From: Amphiduros pacificus
Taxonomy: Eukaryota > Annelida > Polychaeta > Phyllodocida > Hesionidae
Direction of reading: 5' to 3'
Assembly (NCBI GenBank): GCA_949316495.1
Contig: OX439009.1
Coordinates: 13,109,201 to 13,173,200, forward strand
DNA: 64,000 bases
Made by a program: the position numbers and the translations under genes. Shown in pieces: positions 33,756 to 54,300 of this stretch (positions are counted from its first letter, which is position 1; the number at the start of each line of letters is the position of its first letter). Under the pieces are notes generated by a model. The model had not been told where the DNA came from. It worked only from the letters and a program-made list of their open reading frames with translations, and searched no databases.

Positions 33756-34270
33756 TATGGTTTTGCAGCAGCCTAGATCACGTGATCACAACATTTGACG
33801 TCTATTTCAGAGACCCAGAAAGGGTGCACAATATTTCGAATACCTGATATACGATAAATATTACATATATACTTTATATTAACACTACTCATTACCCCAT
33901 AAAACCTGAAAAATCATATTCATCTCGCCACCCATAATATTGAATATTCCCTGAATTGAAACATAAGATCGAATATTACTGATTTCCTTAAAGTACCTCA
34001 GGTCAAATTACGGTCACAGGGATATTTCCGTCTCGGGACAAACTTTGACAGAAGATGCTACGCGAGATATTTTACTTAAAATCAAATACGCGATTGAATA
34101 GGTGATGTAGACTGATCTAATATATCATATGTATGTTACCGGGGTCGTTGTTTAAGAATGACATTCTTCCCCGAGAACGAAAACACAGTTTGTCTGCAAT
34201 TGACCTTTCGCAAGGTATGCTCCTGAATATCACAATCATGTGACTGCTTGCTGTCACGTGGAAACTAAAC
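33756..34270. promoter_or_regulatory. Divergent promoter region, EIF4E3 and SMIM30
   Basis: The 515 bp between the two divergent start codons is less AT-rich near both ends. GATCACGTGATC at 33777-33788 is a 12-bp palindrome holding TCACGTGA, the MITF/TFE-type E-box. A second CACGTG lies at 34255-34260, near the SMIM30 ATG. No TATA box stands at a convincing distance. Confidence 0.45.
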
Positions 34271-34450
34271 ATGGCGGCTGAAAGAAGTTTGTGCCAAATC
34301 GTCTTGGTTTTCTTGCTTGCCCTGATACAGGGAGTTGCAGCATTTGACGGGGGCGACGCAGCTGCATTGATCCTTGGACTAGTGATAGGCACATTAGGTA
34401 TTTGTGCCTGTTTGGGGTATTACGCCCGCAAGAGGGCAGGGAATATGTAG
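34271..34450 (+). CDS. SMIM30: Small integral membrane protein 30 (micropeptide)
   Basis: A single-exon frame of 59 codons, the same length as human SMIM30. An N-terminal hydrophobic stretch (residues 9-24, signal-like) is followed by FDGGDAAALILGLVIGTL and GICACLGYYARKRAGNM. The human protein has GDAIALLLGVV, then GICACLGVYARKRNGQM; the match of the GICACLG-YARKR-G-M tail is diagnostic. The family is a one-pass ER/mitochondria-associated membrane micropeptide reported to influence membrane-anchored kinase signalling and Ca2+ handling in mammals. The ATG context (AAACATGGCG) is good. It is divergent from EIF4E3. The last transmembrane stretch is about 31-51, followed by a basic cytosolic tail. 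Confidence 0.92.
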   Translation: MAAERSLCQIVLVFLLALIQGVAAFDGGDAAALILGLVIGTLGICACLGYYARKRAGNM

Positions 34451-35345
34451 TGGCTTCCTCGAGCTTCATACATTTCTCAACAATTCATGATCATCTCATT
34501 GAATGGACTAAGAAGAGTGGGTAAATGTTTTGGATGTGTGATCTAAATGCTTATCCATGAACAACTCGTCATGTGAAAGACTACTTGCAGAATTATTAAC
34601 AACAGTGAAGTAATACAGGACCTTTTAGAAATATTGGAGATTAAACAAGGAAAAAGGATGTGACTGATGGATTGGAAAGATTTATATGGAAATATCTAAA
34701 AATTAAAGACGTGGACATCTGGGATATTGGATGCATGTGGATATATTTGCATAGGACTCATACATGTGCGAGTGTGCAGTAAAGCTTCAACATGTTGGCT
34801 TCAATTCATCCCAGGTCATGTGTGTTTCTGGTAGTTGCAATGACAATGTGATTTGAACAGAGAGGGAAGGTCAATTTCCTGCCAATTGCTTTGAGGATCC
34901 ATGTGACCAAATTTAAAAAGTTACAGAAAAGTGAAATGGAAAAGTGGATCCAAGGCTTCATACATTGATCAGCAAACATTAGTTTTCATCTGTGAGGAAT
35001 TTTAATTGTTTGTCAATGAAGGCCACAAGTTTTAACTAAAACTTGAGCGAGTCTTTATCCAGAAATGAATCAATTGGGATAAATATTATGTGTATAACTT
35101 ATCTATATTTTTTTTATTATTTTAATGAATGACATCTTTTCTCTCTCTCTCTCACTTTTTTTTTGAAAATTCAAGTGGAAAGAAAAACCAAAACAGAAAA
35201 CCAAAAGCTGTTTACAATGATTCTATATTACATTAAACAGGTTGTAACAATTCATAATTTAATAGTGTACATTCCTCTCCTTTCAGTCAAATGTTATATC
35301 TGAATATTTCATACAAATGTATAAATAAATGTATTTTTAAAACAA
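34451..35345 (+). other. Probable 3' untranslated region of SMIM30
   Basis: No second coding exon is seen. A canonical AATAAA occurs at 35324-35329 and another at 35373-35378, which would give a 3' UTR of about 0.9 kb. A pure G run stands at 35424-35435. Confidence 0.5.
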
Positions 35346-35439
35346 TAGTTGTCTTACGTATCTTTCAACACAAATAAAAACTTCTTTATTATCATAATTT
35401 AGGTGGGAATATCAACATTTGATGGGGGGGGGGGGATAT

Positions 35440-36211
35440 TAATTTGATTGCTATTTCCTTGCTATTGCCATATCGGAGAATCACTTAGGTTGTACCATTG
35501 ACTCTTAAAGTGAACATCTGGGATGAATTTATTTTTTACCTAAATTCAAGGTCACATGGTTATTTATATATAATCCTTTACAGCAAAACTTACTACAGAA
35601 TCATCAAACCAGGTTTATGGGGTCTTCTTATGGAGTTAATATTGATTATAGCATGAGATGTACTTGAACAACTTCTCATTGTTTTTTTTGTATAGGGCTT
35701 GTCATGAAATGCAAGCAACATTTTAAACCATATTTTATAACAGGCCAATGGCCAAGAGCAATGCCAATCACTTCTTTTTGACTATGCTGACAGTCAGAAC
35801 AGCTTCTGCAGTGACAGAAATTCTCTGTCATTCTCTCCGTCAACTTGGATATTCTCTTAAACTACTGATCAGAGTTCTTAGCCATTAATTGGAAAGATGT
35901 ATTTTTATGATCTGTTCAAGTCTGCTCCTTGAAAGGATTTAAATGATCATTTATAAAGCAATTTTCAGAAAATGGCATAGAATGAGAAGTTGGCACAGCC
36001 AGCATAGCTAAAAATGATTATCTAGCCTGCAAGATATTAGATAATAAAAAAATGATAATTATGGACAAATCATGAACACTTTCTTGCCTCTTGTTACTAA
36101 TTGCTTAATTCTACAATCACAGTTTCTTTATGACATTATTTCCCCTATAATATTAAAATAACATATTTAAATAAATTTTCTCCACATGTAAACTCCTATT
36201 ATCATCTTATG
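35440..36211. other. Intergenic; 3' flank of TRMU, no other gene seen
   Basis: Lies between the convergent 3' ends of SMIM30 (plus) and TRMU (minus). AT-rich, with no exon. Confidence 0.45.
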
Positions 36212-45120
<8,909 letters not shown>

Positions 45121-45355
45121 TTCATATATAGCATTTTACGTGACAACCAACTTTCATTACCCACGTGAATCTTAGCAGGAAAATCAAAACATTCAGCTAA
45201 TGCCCCCTGGTGGCAAAGTGCCCTCTGGCGGCAATGATGTGGCAAAATTTGCGCATGCGCATAATGAAAATGAAAGATGATGGACGAAATTAGGTGAACC
45301 ACATGAACATTTCACTATTTCTCACATTTCTCCCACCGGTTGAACCGTTTGGATC
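45121..45355. promoter_or_regulatory. Compact bidirectional promoter, TRMU and MTMR14
   Basis: Only 235 bp separate the divergent start codons. TGCGCATGCGCA at 45250-45261 is the exact palindromic NRF1 site, fitting a mitochondrial gene such as TRMU. CACGTG is at 45162-45167. TGCCCCCTGGTGGCA (45201-45215) and TGCCCTCTGGCGGCA (45219-45233) both resemble the CTCF core in the same orientation, 18 bp apart. There is no TATA box. Motif matches are seen; binding is inferred. Confidence 0.6.
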
Positions 45356-48300
45356 ATGTCCGACCACCGACAGGAACTTCCCGTGGAGGAGTTGCGTAGG
45401 CTGTTAGAATATGTACAGAAAAATACGTATAAAGCCCGGGACAATGATCTGAAGGTACGTCCGTGTGAGCATGTGATGCTGGTAAACAACATGTTGTTGT
45501 TGACTTGTTTTGTTTTCAGCGCAGAACCAGGAAGATAACAAACAACCAAGACCCATCTACTCTGCCATTTAAGTGTTGTCTCACCCTTTCTTAATTGGCA
45601 CAGAGATATGTTGATGTCACATGTAACATAAATAAACCAATCAATGTTATTCTCAGCTAAAAAAGGGGGAGTGGCACCTGACAAATTTAAATGGAAAACA
45701 TTAAGTTAACAGAGAAACTTCTAAAATGGCACCATTATTTAAACTAGTGCCTCATTTTTATTGAGGGCATATCATGTTTGACCTGATAAGTGCTTCATCT
45801 TACACAATTAGTGACCTTGTATCCGTTTTTCATCAGAAGTACTCCATGTTAATTCAGGTCAGATTTAAATAGACCATCCCGTGGTACTTGGCATCTTTCC
45901 TACTTTGTGTCTTTCCTACATTGTGTCAGCATCTCAACCCACAAGAAGTTCATGTCTCAGGCCACTTGGCAGAGATTTACTTTTTGGCCATAGTTGACAC
46001 ATACAATATAGTGTGTGAATTGTAGTTTATACTCCAAAACTGATTGATCTGTTACTTTAATTACCATTTAATGTGTCACTTCATTAAAATTTTATGATGA
46101 TACTGTATTATCACCAATCAATTTTGATCTGTTAGGATGAGGATGCTTATTTAATTTTACACATTTGCCCCTGACTGTAAGAAGTAGTGACAAATGTTTA
46201 TTATACATTTTTATAGCATCAAGATTGCCAAGGATGAGATAGAAATCATTTGTATAACACTTGTAATTAGAAAATAAGAATGTTAAATATTTATCTTATT
46301 TGAAAATGCTGTGTAGTGCTTTTCACCATGTTTAATAACTTGTTATCAAATTAAACTTTATTAAGCAATAAGCATGAATATGAAGACTACGTCTGTTTCT
46401 TTCATTTAAATTTACCTGGTACTTGCTTTAAAATATATTACTTTTTTCTATTGTGGTTCTACTATGTATTTGATAAGAATTGTATAATGTTTCAGGGAGA
46501 ATCAATTATCAACAATTGTCTTAAATTGTTTTCCAAGGACTACAAATTTTCTGTAAGTAAATTTACCTAATTTTGAATTGCTATCTAAATTTATTGATAA
46601 AAAATGTTCTAGATATAAAGCACACTCAAAGATAATTTTGCGTAATAACTAGTACATTTATAAGTATTAATCCAGATTTTAAAATCTTAGTTGAATAGAT
46701 ATTCTGAAGAAAATTGGGCGTTTAGTCATCCAAAACTTGTATGGATTGGTTCAAGGTTTAAATTTCTCACTATAGACATTTCCAAAAGCTAATATCCAAA
46801 ACCTGATTTTGACTTAAGGTGGTGAGCAACAGTAATGGGGAATTCTGCAGTCACTATCCCACCAAGATCGTCATTCTGGAGTACCTCCAGTCAGACAACT
46901 CCAAACACTACGAAGGGTAAAAGACAATTATATAAGAATTTGTGATTCATAATGTTTTTGGGTTTTTTTTTAAAGTTTTTTAAACTTTAATTATATAAGA
47001 ATTTGAGATTTTTAATGTATTCAGTTTTTGGTTTTTTAAACTATGACTGTGTAAGAATCTGAGATTTTTTAATGTTTTTAGTTTTTGATTGGCCCTTCCC
47101 CTTCCACATAAGGATGAATAGTGTTTTTGTATCTTTAGAGTGGAGTCTTTATATGATACTACAACCTTGCGGGAATTGTTCAACAAAGCAAAGATGGCCC
47201 GTTGCAGAGGACGCTTTGCAGTACCAGTTATCCTCTTTGAGGGAAAGGTGAGAAGGAACGGTTCATCAATTTGAAATATTTGCTTGCCATAAGCCTGTTT
47301 CAATTAGTCAGATGATTATAAATTATTGAAAATGTCTTAAAAGTTACTTGCCATTGTCAAACATTTATTGCTTAGCCTTAGAGCAACAAGAGGGCAAGCT
47401 CAAATATCAAACAGAGTTCACCTTTCTTAAGAGACTAAGTGAACATTGATGGAGAGGATTATCTTTTGTATCAGATATTCTCTTTTATTGACATAAAAAT
47501 TTTGCATGGATATATATATATATATTTTTAATACAAAGTCTTGACAGCACATATACAAATGATATTGCAGCACATATGTCGTGGAGCCACGATATCTGGG
47601 GGAGTAGAGATTTACGGCCGGTCAGGATTCGACTTCTTCTTCACAGGAGGAGAGAGCATACCGGATGGGCAGGGCAATGCAACAAATGAACCCACTGGCA
47701 CCAGGTATAGCATCACATAGAAATTATATATTGTATCCTGTATGAAATGATAGCAGTTGATCATATCATACACAAAAAAGTCAAGATAGTACTTAAAGAA
47801 GGTCATATCCTCCAATTCTTTAAGCAAAATTAGTAGCCTTTAATTATCATATAAATGATTGCATTTCTTGAATGTTTAGATAAATTTGCATGATATTTGA
47901 TGATAATCGTAATGTTGCAGTAATGAGTGGCAGTTATTTAACCGCATTCGAGGCCAAGATATCAAGCTCCTGAAGACATTCTCTGTGGGTTATATCTGTG
48001 ATCTTATGGTAGAGAAGAAAAAGGTCAAGTTTGGCATGAAGTGAGTATTATATCTCTAATGCATTTTGCATATACTAAGTATCAGCGCTGCTTTCTGAAG
48101 ATGGTGCCAGATATTAGAGTTCTAGATCAAAGGAAATAATTGAATGCAATCATAAAGTTTTTTCTGCTTGAAATGAGTCTAATAATATAATTGCTATTTA
48201 CTGTCATCACCAATTAACATTGATTGAGATAGACTTTTGGATGTGGATGTGACCCCAACCCTGGGCAAATTTGACTGCTTCCATCCCTTATGAACCTTTT

Positions 48301-51300
48301 TATGCCGTGACTTCTTTGAAGGAGGGGACTGAAGCTCATTCAGCTAGCAAACGTAGAAATATACATGCGTAGTACATAGAAATCTATTGAGGTCCAATTT
48401 TCCATCATAGATGTAAACACTTCCATAAAAATATAAACACTTCCATTATTGATGTAAACACTTCCATTAATGATGTAAACACTTCCATTAATGATGTAAA
48501 CACTTCCATTAATGATGTAAACACTTCCATTAATGATGTAAACACTTCCATTAACGTTAATGATGTAAACACTTCCATTAATGATGTAAACACTTCCATT
48601 AATGATGTAAACACTTCCATTAATGATGTAAACACTTCCATTAACGTTAATGATGTAAACACTTCCATTAATGATGTAAACACTTCCATTAATGATGTAA
48701 ACACTTCCATTAATGATGTAAACACTTCCATCAAATTGTTCAACAATCTACCATCAAAGATCTGTTGAAATGTATTGAAAATAAAGCATTAAAAAAATAT
48801 ATCCTACCAAATAGCCATAATTGCTCTTTTAATTTAGTGTGACTTCATCCGAGAAGGTAGACAAGGAAAACCGGTATTCTGACTTCACCATTCTATCTGT
48901 TCCGTACCCTGGATGTGAGTTCTTTCGAGACTGGAGAGACAATGGTTACATGGCAGAGGGTATGACCTTTGATTGGAGTCAGGTAGATACAAATTAACAA
49001 ATATTTGTATTTTCTTAAAATAGATATTTGAAGGTTTTAATTTTTTCACGCATAGATAACATGTATTTGGATTAGTCCATTCTCATGCTATGCATATTAT
49101 TTCAGACACATGTGGATGCAATATTGGACTTGTCTGGCAGGCTCACACCCCCACGGTTTATAGACTGGTCCAAATATCGGGTTGGTTACTTTTTACAATG
49201 AATTAAAAAAGCATATTTATTGTCACACATACAATAACAGGTTCTCATTTTAGTGACTATTCTGAATAAGTTTGTATATTTCTTGCATTTTTAGAGTTGG
49301 GACTTAGTCAAGTTGACGCAAAATTACCTACATTTACTGCTGCTTTATGTAAAAGAAGGTAAGAATTTTGTTTGTTTGGATTTTACAAAATTAGACATTA
49401 AAAAAAAATTTACTTATTAAATATTTGTGCATCTTTGGTTATAAGAGTTTCTTTGTATCTCATGTACAGGTGACTCAGGTTTGCTAGTCCATTGTATCTC
49501 GGGGTGGGACAGAACGCCATTGTTCGTGTCTCTTCTACGCCTGACACTGTGGGCAGATGGCGCTGTACATCCTTCTCTCAGTCCTATGGAAATACTGTAC
49601 TTAACAATAGCTTATGACTGGTTCCTCTTTGGGTAAGTATGAACATTTGCTATTATTAATAGTATTACTTCCAAATACAATGATAGATTTTTTTTCCATT
49701 TCCTTTTTCCCCATGTACCTCATATTTACATCATATTTGTCTCTGTTTTAATTGAAGAAATAGTCAGCATATGTTCCATATTCAACTTGATTTTAAATTG
49801 TAGTACTATCAACACTCACTTTAAAGTGGCTGGTAATCTATTTACAATGAGAAGAGGTGCTGAGAATTACGTTTTCTTCAGTAGACCAACCATTCCTTCA
49901 CTAGCTCCCATTCGCCTACCTCCATTTCACCAGAATTGTTTTGTTAATTAAAGTTTTCAAAGCAAAATATATTGAAATTTTTATTGTAAGAAATCTGAGA
50001 TTACCGATGGATGATCCAGTTTATGACATTTGTCTGTTGTTATATATACAATTTTTTTGACCTGTGATATCTTATTTGTAGACACAATTTTCCTGATAGA
50101 ATAAACAAAGGAGAAGAGGTGAGGACATCTATATTATCTTTACAATACCAATTTGATCAAGTGACTTACAGTTCCAAATTTATCAAGTGATTTTCAAACA
50201 ATGTTTGAGATATATGGAAATTAATTCTATCACCTTTTTTGCAGATTTTCTTCTTCTGTTTTAACTTCTTGAAATACATCACTTCTGAAGAATTTAATGT
50301 ACATAAAAAGTAAGTGAATGGTTCATTTTAATGAAATAAATCACTTGAAAGATATTATAATGATCATATTATTTACTTATTGTTTCAATCACAAATAGTT
50401 CCTACTATTATTAGATGATGCCTTGCTGATTTTAAAACAATGGGACCAGGAGAATATTTTAGAGTCAAAAGAATCACAAACTTTCACATTATAGTGTTTG
50501 ATATGATAATTGAACTTAGCCACTCTAGGTTGTAAAGTAAAACAAAAAATTAAACCTCGGGCAAAATGTGACATTCACAGATATTTAAACAATTCAAATT
50601 TTGAGAAATGTTAAGAGAAATTGTCGGAGAAATTACAAATCTTATGAACATATTAATATGGTTATTTTGTTTTGCTTTCAGGAGACCTAGTAGCCGGACA
50701 GTCAGTAGGACAGACTCTGAGTGCAATATAGATGGTGTTCTTCTGGGTAAGTAGGATGGAGTACAATATCTTTCCAAGCAAATAAACAGGCTCATGCTCA
50801 AATAATGCTCTTCTGGGTAAGTGAGGCAGATTGTAATACAGATGTTATCCTTCCAGGCAAATATACATGCTCAGAATGCAATACAGATAATGTTCTTCTG
50901 GGGAAGTAGAACATAGTGTTCTTCTAGATAAATAGACGGGCTCTTCTAGGTTAGCAGGTCAGGCTCAGAGTGCAATATATTTTCTTCGGGGTCAGTATGA
51001 GAGACTTCAGGTGCAATATGTTGTGTTAATTCAAATAGCAATATTATGTTTTTAATATTTTGCTGATGAGGTAATAGGTTATGAGAACATTTCTAGCACT
51101 GTAAAGTTTGTTGATGAATGGACAAGTTGGAAAAGGTTAAAAACATTATCTTGTACATATGTCTTGACATCAAAGTAATCAAATTGATTTGTTTACATTT
51201 TGATGTATTTTGCAGACCCCGATTTACAGCGTGCTAGTTACCGTGGCAGCAACACAAGCATCAACAGCACAAGTAGCCTGAACAGCACGCGAAGCAGCGT

Positions 51301-54300
51301 AGACAATGCTCCCATGTACTTCACTGCTGGCAGCAATGAAGAGGACACCTACATCCCTAACGGGTAAGTCTCCATGCATGCAGTCTGCTCATAGGTGTAC
51401 AGCATCATGTGGATTTACGCTGGTAGTGAGCTCATGTCATTTCCTTTGGCTAGGCTGTGTCATTATGTGTATGATTGGGTACCAGGAGGAGACACAGGCA
51501 GAACATACAGATAGGAGACAGGTAGAATATACAAGCAGAAGCTTGGTAGAAGAAGGGTGGGAGACAGGTAGAGGAAAGGTAGGAGACAGGTAGAGGAAAG
51601 GTAGGAGACAGGAAGAGGAAAGGTAGAAGAAAGATAGGAGACAGGTAGAAGAAAGGTAGGAGACAGGTAGAAGAAGGCTAGGAGACAGGTAGAAGAAGGC
51701 TAGGAGACAGGTAGAGGAAAGGTAGGAGACAGGTAGAGGAAAGGTAGGAGATAGATAGAGGTAAGGAAGGAGACAGGTAGAGGAAAGGAAGGAGACAGGC
51801 AGAGGAAAGGTAGGAGACAGGAAGAGGAAAGGTAGAAGAAAGATAGGAGACAGGTAGAAGAAAGGTAGGAGACAGGTAGAGGAAAGGGAGAAGACATGGT
51901 AGAAGAAAGGTAGGAACAAATAAGAGAAAGGTAGAAGAAAGATAGGAGACTGGTAGAAGAAAGGTAGGAGACAGGTAGAAGAAAAGTAGAGGAAAGGTAG
52001 GAGACAGGTAGAGGAAAGTGAGAAAACATGGTAGAAGAAAGGTAGAGGAAAGGTAGGAGACAGACATAGGAAAGGTAGGGAACTGCTAAGAGAAAGGTAG
52101 AAGAAAGATAGGGATAGGAGACAAGTTGAACAAAGATAGGAGACAAGAAAGGAAGGAGATAAGTAGAAGAAAGGCAGGAAACAAGTGAAAAGCTTGTGGG
52201 AGACAGGTAGAACACAAAATAATTTCCTAATTCAACAAAAACAAACCAATTACATTCTCATGATAAATTGTGTCTACATTACAGAATAATATACTCAATA
52301 TTTGCATGTATGATATTTAGATTTTTTATGCATGTAACTTTTTATTATAATATGAAAAACACTAACTATTTTTTGTTCAAATATACTTAAGTTCATTTCA
52401 TTTATCCATCACATATTTGACATGTGGCCTTATTCAGATCCATGTCCATTTAAAGATCACAAGCTTGAAATCATCATCAAAAGAAGGAAGAAGCAGATTG
52501 CAGATTTAATTTTTTTTATGTTTAACTGTCAGTTGCATTTTGAAAATTTACCTTCTTGTCTGGCATTGTTGGTATTTTGATTAGTGGTGTTTAAGTTATG
52601 TTCAAATATAAGCTGTTGGAGCATTTTCTTTGCCAATTTTTCACATGAACAGAGAGTATGCTTCTTGTGTATGATTTTTAAGTTAAAGACTAACATTTTG
52701 CTGTGATTTTGGCTGTGCTTTGCATCTATGGGCTGCTACCATTGCTGGCGCTAACAGGAATGCAGCCAACAACTCACACCGTTTGTCCCCCATAACCAAG
52801 AATGATGTGGCCACCCACGCCCTCAAGTCTACCAGCCCCATGGCCGTCCCACTGAGCATTCACAGAGTACAAGACACCAGGGCTAACTCACCAGCCTGCG
52901 GGAGGTATGTATAACACCAGGGCTAACTCACCTGCCTGCGGGAGGTATGTATAACACCAGGGCTAACTCACCAGCCTGCGGGAGGTATGTCTAACACCAG
53001 GGCTAACTCACCTGCCTGCGGGAGGTATGTATAACACCAGGGCTAACTCACCAGCCTGCGGGAGGTATGTCTAACACCAGGGCTAACTCACCTGCCTGCG
53101 GGAGGTATGTATAACACCAGGGCTAACTCACCAGCCTGCGGGAGGTATGTCTAACACCAGGGCTAACTCACCTGCCTGCGGGAGGTATGTATAACACCAG
53201 GGCTAACTCACCAGCCTGCGGGAGGTATGTATAACACCAGGGCTAACTCACCTGCCTGCGGGAGGTATGTATAACACCAGGGCTAACTCACCAGCCTGCG
53301 GGAGGTACATGCATGTGAAATAAAAAATGTCATTGAATTTATGTATGACATGCCTGATGATTTTAAACATGCACCATAATATCCTGCACACATTTTAATC
53401 AGTTGTGAATATTATTTGGGACTGATCTGCATTTTTGTGTGGCAATTTTGATATTTAAACCTTGTGGCTGGAAAGTTTGAGCATTTTATATTGTAAGTTG
53501 TTGAGGTTTTATAAGATATGGTTTAGTTTTGGACATTTTGAAAGTGCTTTTTGCCTTAATTTTACAGCATATAACAAACATGAAAAAAAATTGGGACATT
53601 GCTCTTTTGGTGGATTTGTCCAAAGAAGTGACTAATGCTAGTTGACAAGCTTCTTGCAAATAGGCTACATGTGAAACTCATGAATACTTATACGGGAGCT
53701 TTCACTTCTTGCAAACTCTTTTTGTAGTATGGAGGAGAATTGCAACCAACATTGATCTGTGTGTTTTGTTATTATAACGGCACAAGGCAAACAGAATTTT
53801 TGAAGAGAAATGTGTTTTTTCACTGCATATGCTGGTAAAAAAAAAAGATGTCATCATGGAAATATTACCTAATTCCATAACTAATTTGTAAACAGAGAGA
53901 GATACAGCTGAAATAGCGATGTTATATAATGCTAGATAAATTGACATTTTGGTGACTTTTCTGGTTCCACCTGTTGTGATGTTCGTGGCTTTCTGGTTTG
54001 AGCTGTTGTGATGTTCGGGGCTTTCTGGTTTGAGCTGTTGTGATGTTCGGGGCTGTCTGGTTTGAGCTGTTGTGATGTTTGTTGCTTTCTGGTTTCAGTT
54101 GGCAGATTATCTCGGGTACCGGCAGCTTCAGGGGGAGCACTTCATCTCATGATTCACCAAGGTCATCCACATCTGACCCATCTAGTCATCCGCCTCAGTG
54201 AGTATTGTGCAACAGCCTATTTCACATTGGAATTTAGAACAGGAGTTTTCCAAATATGAAGGGATTTTTGAAAATCAATACAAGCTTCAGGCTTCAGTCA

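Noticed and set aside
51437-52215. Three overlapping minus-strand frames of 129-171 residues (SSTCLLPFLYLSPTF)
   Set aside because: Translation of the polypurine minisatellite; the frames overlap each other in different phases, so none is a gene.
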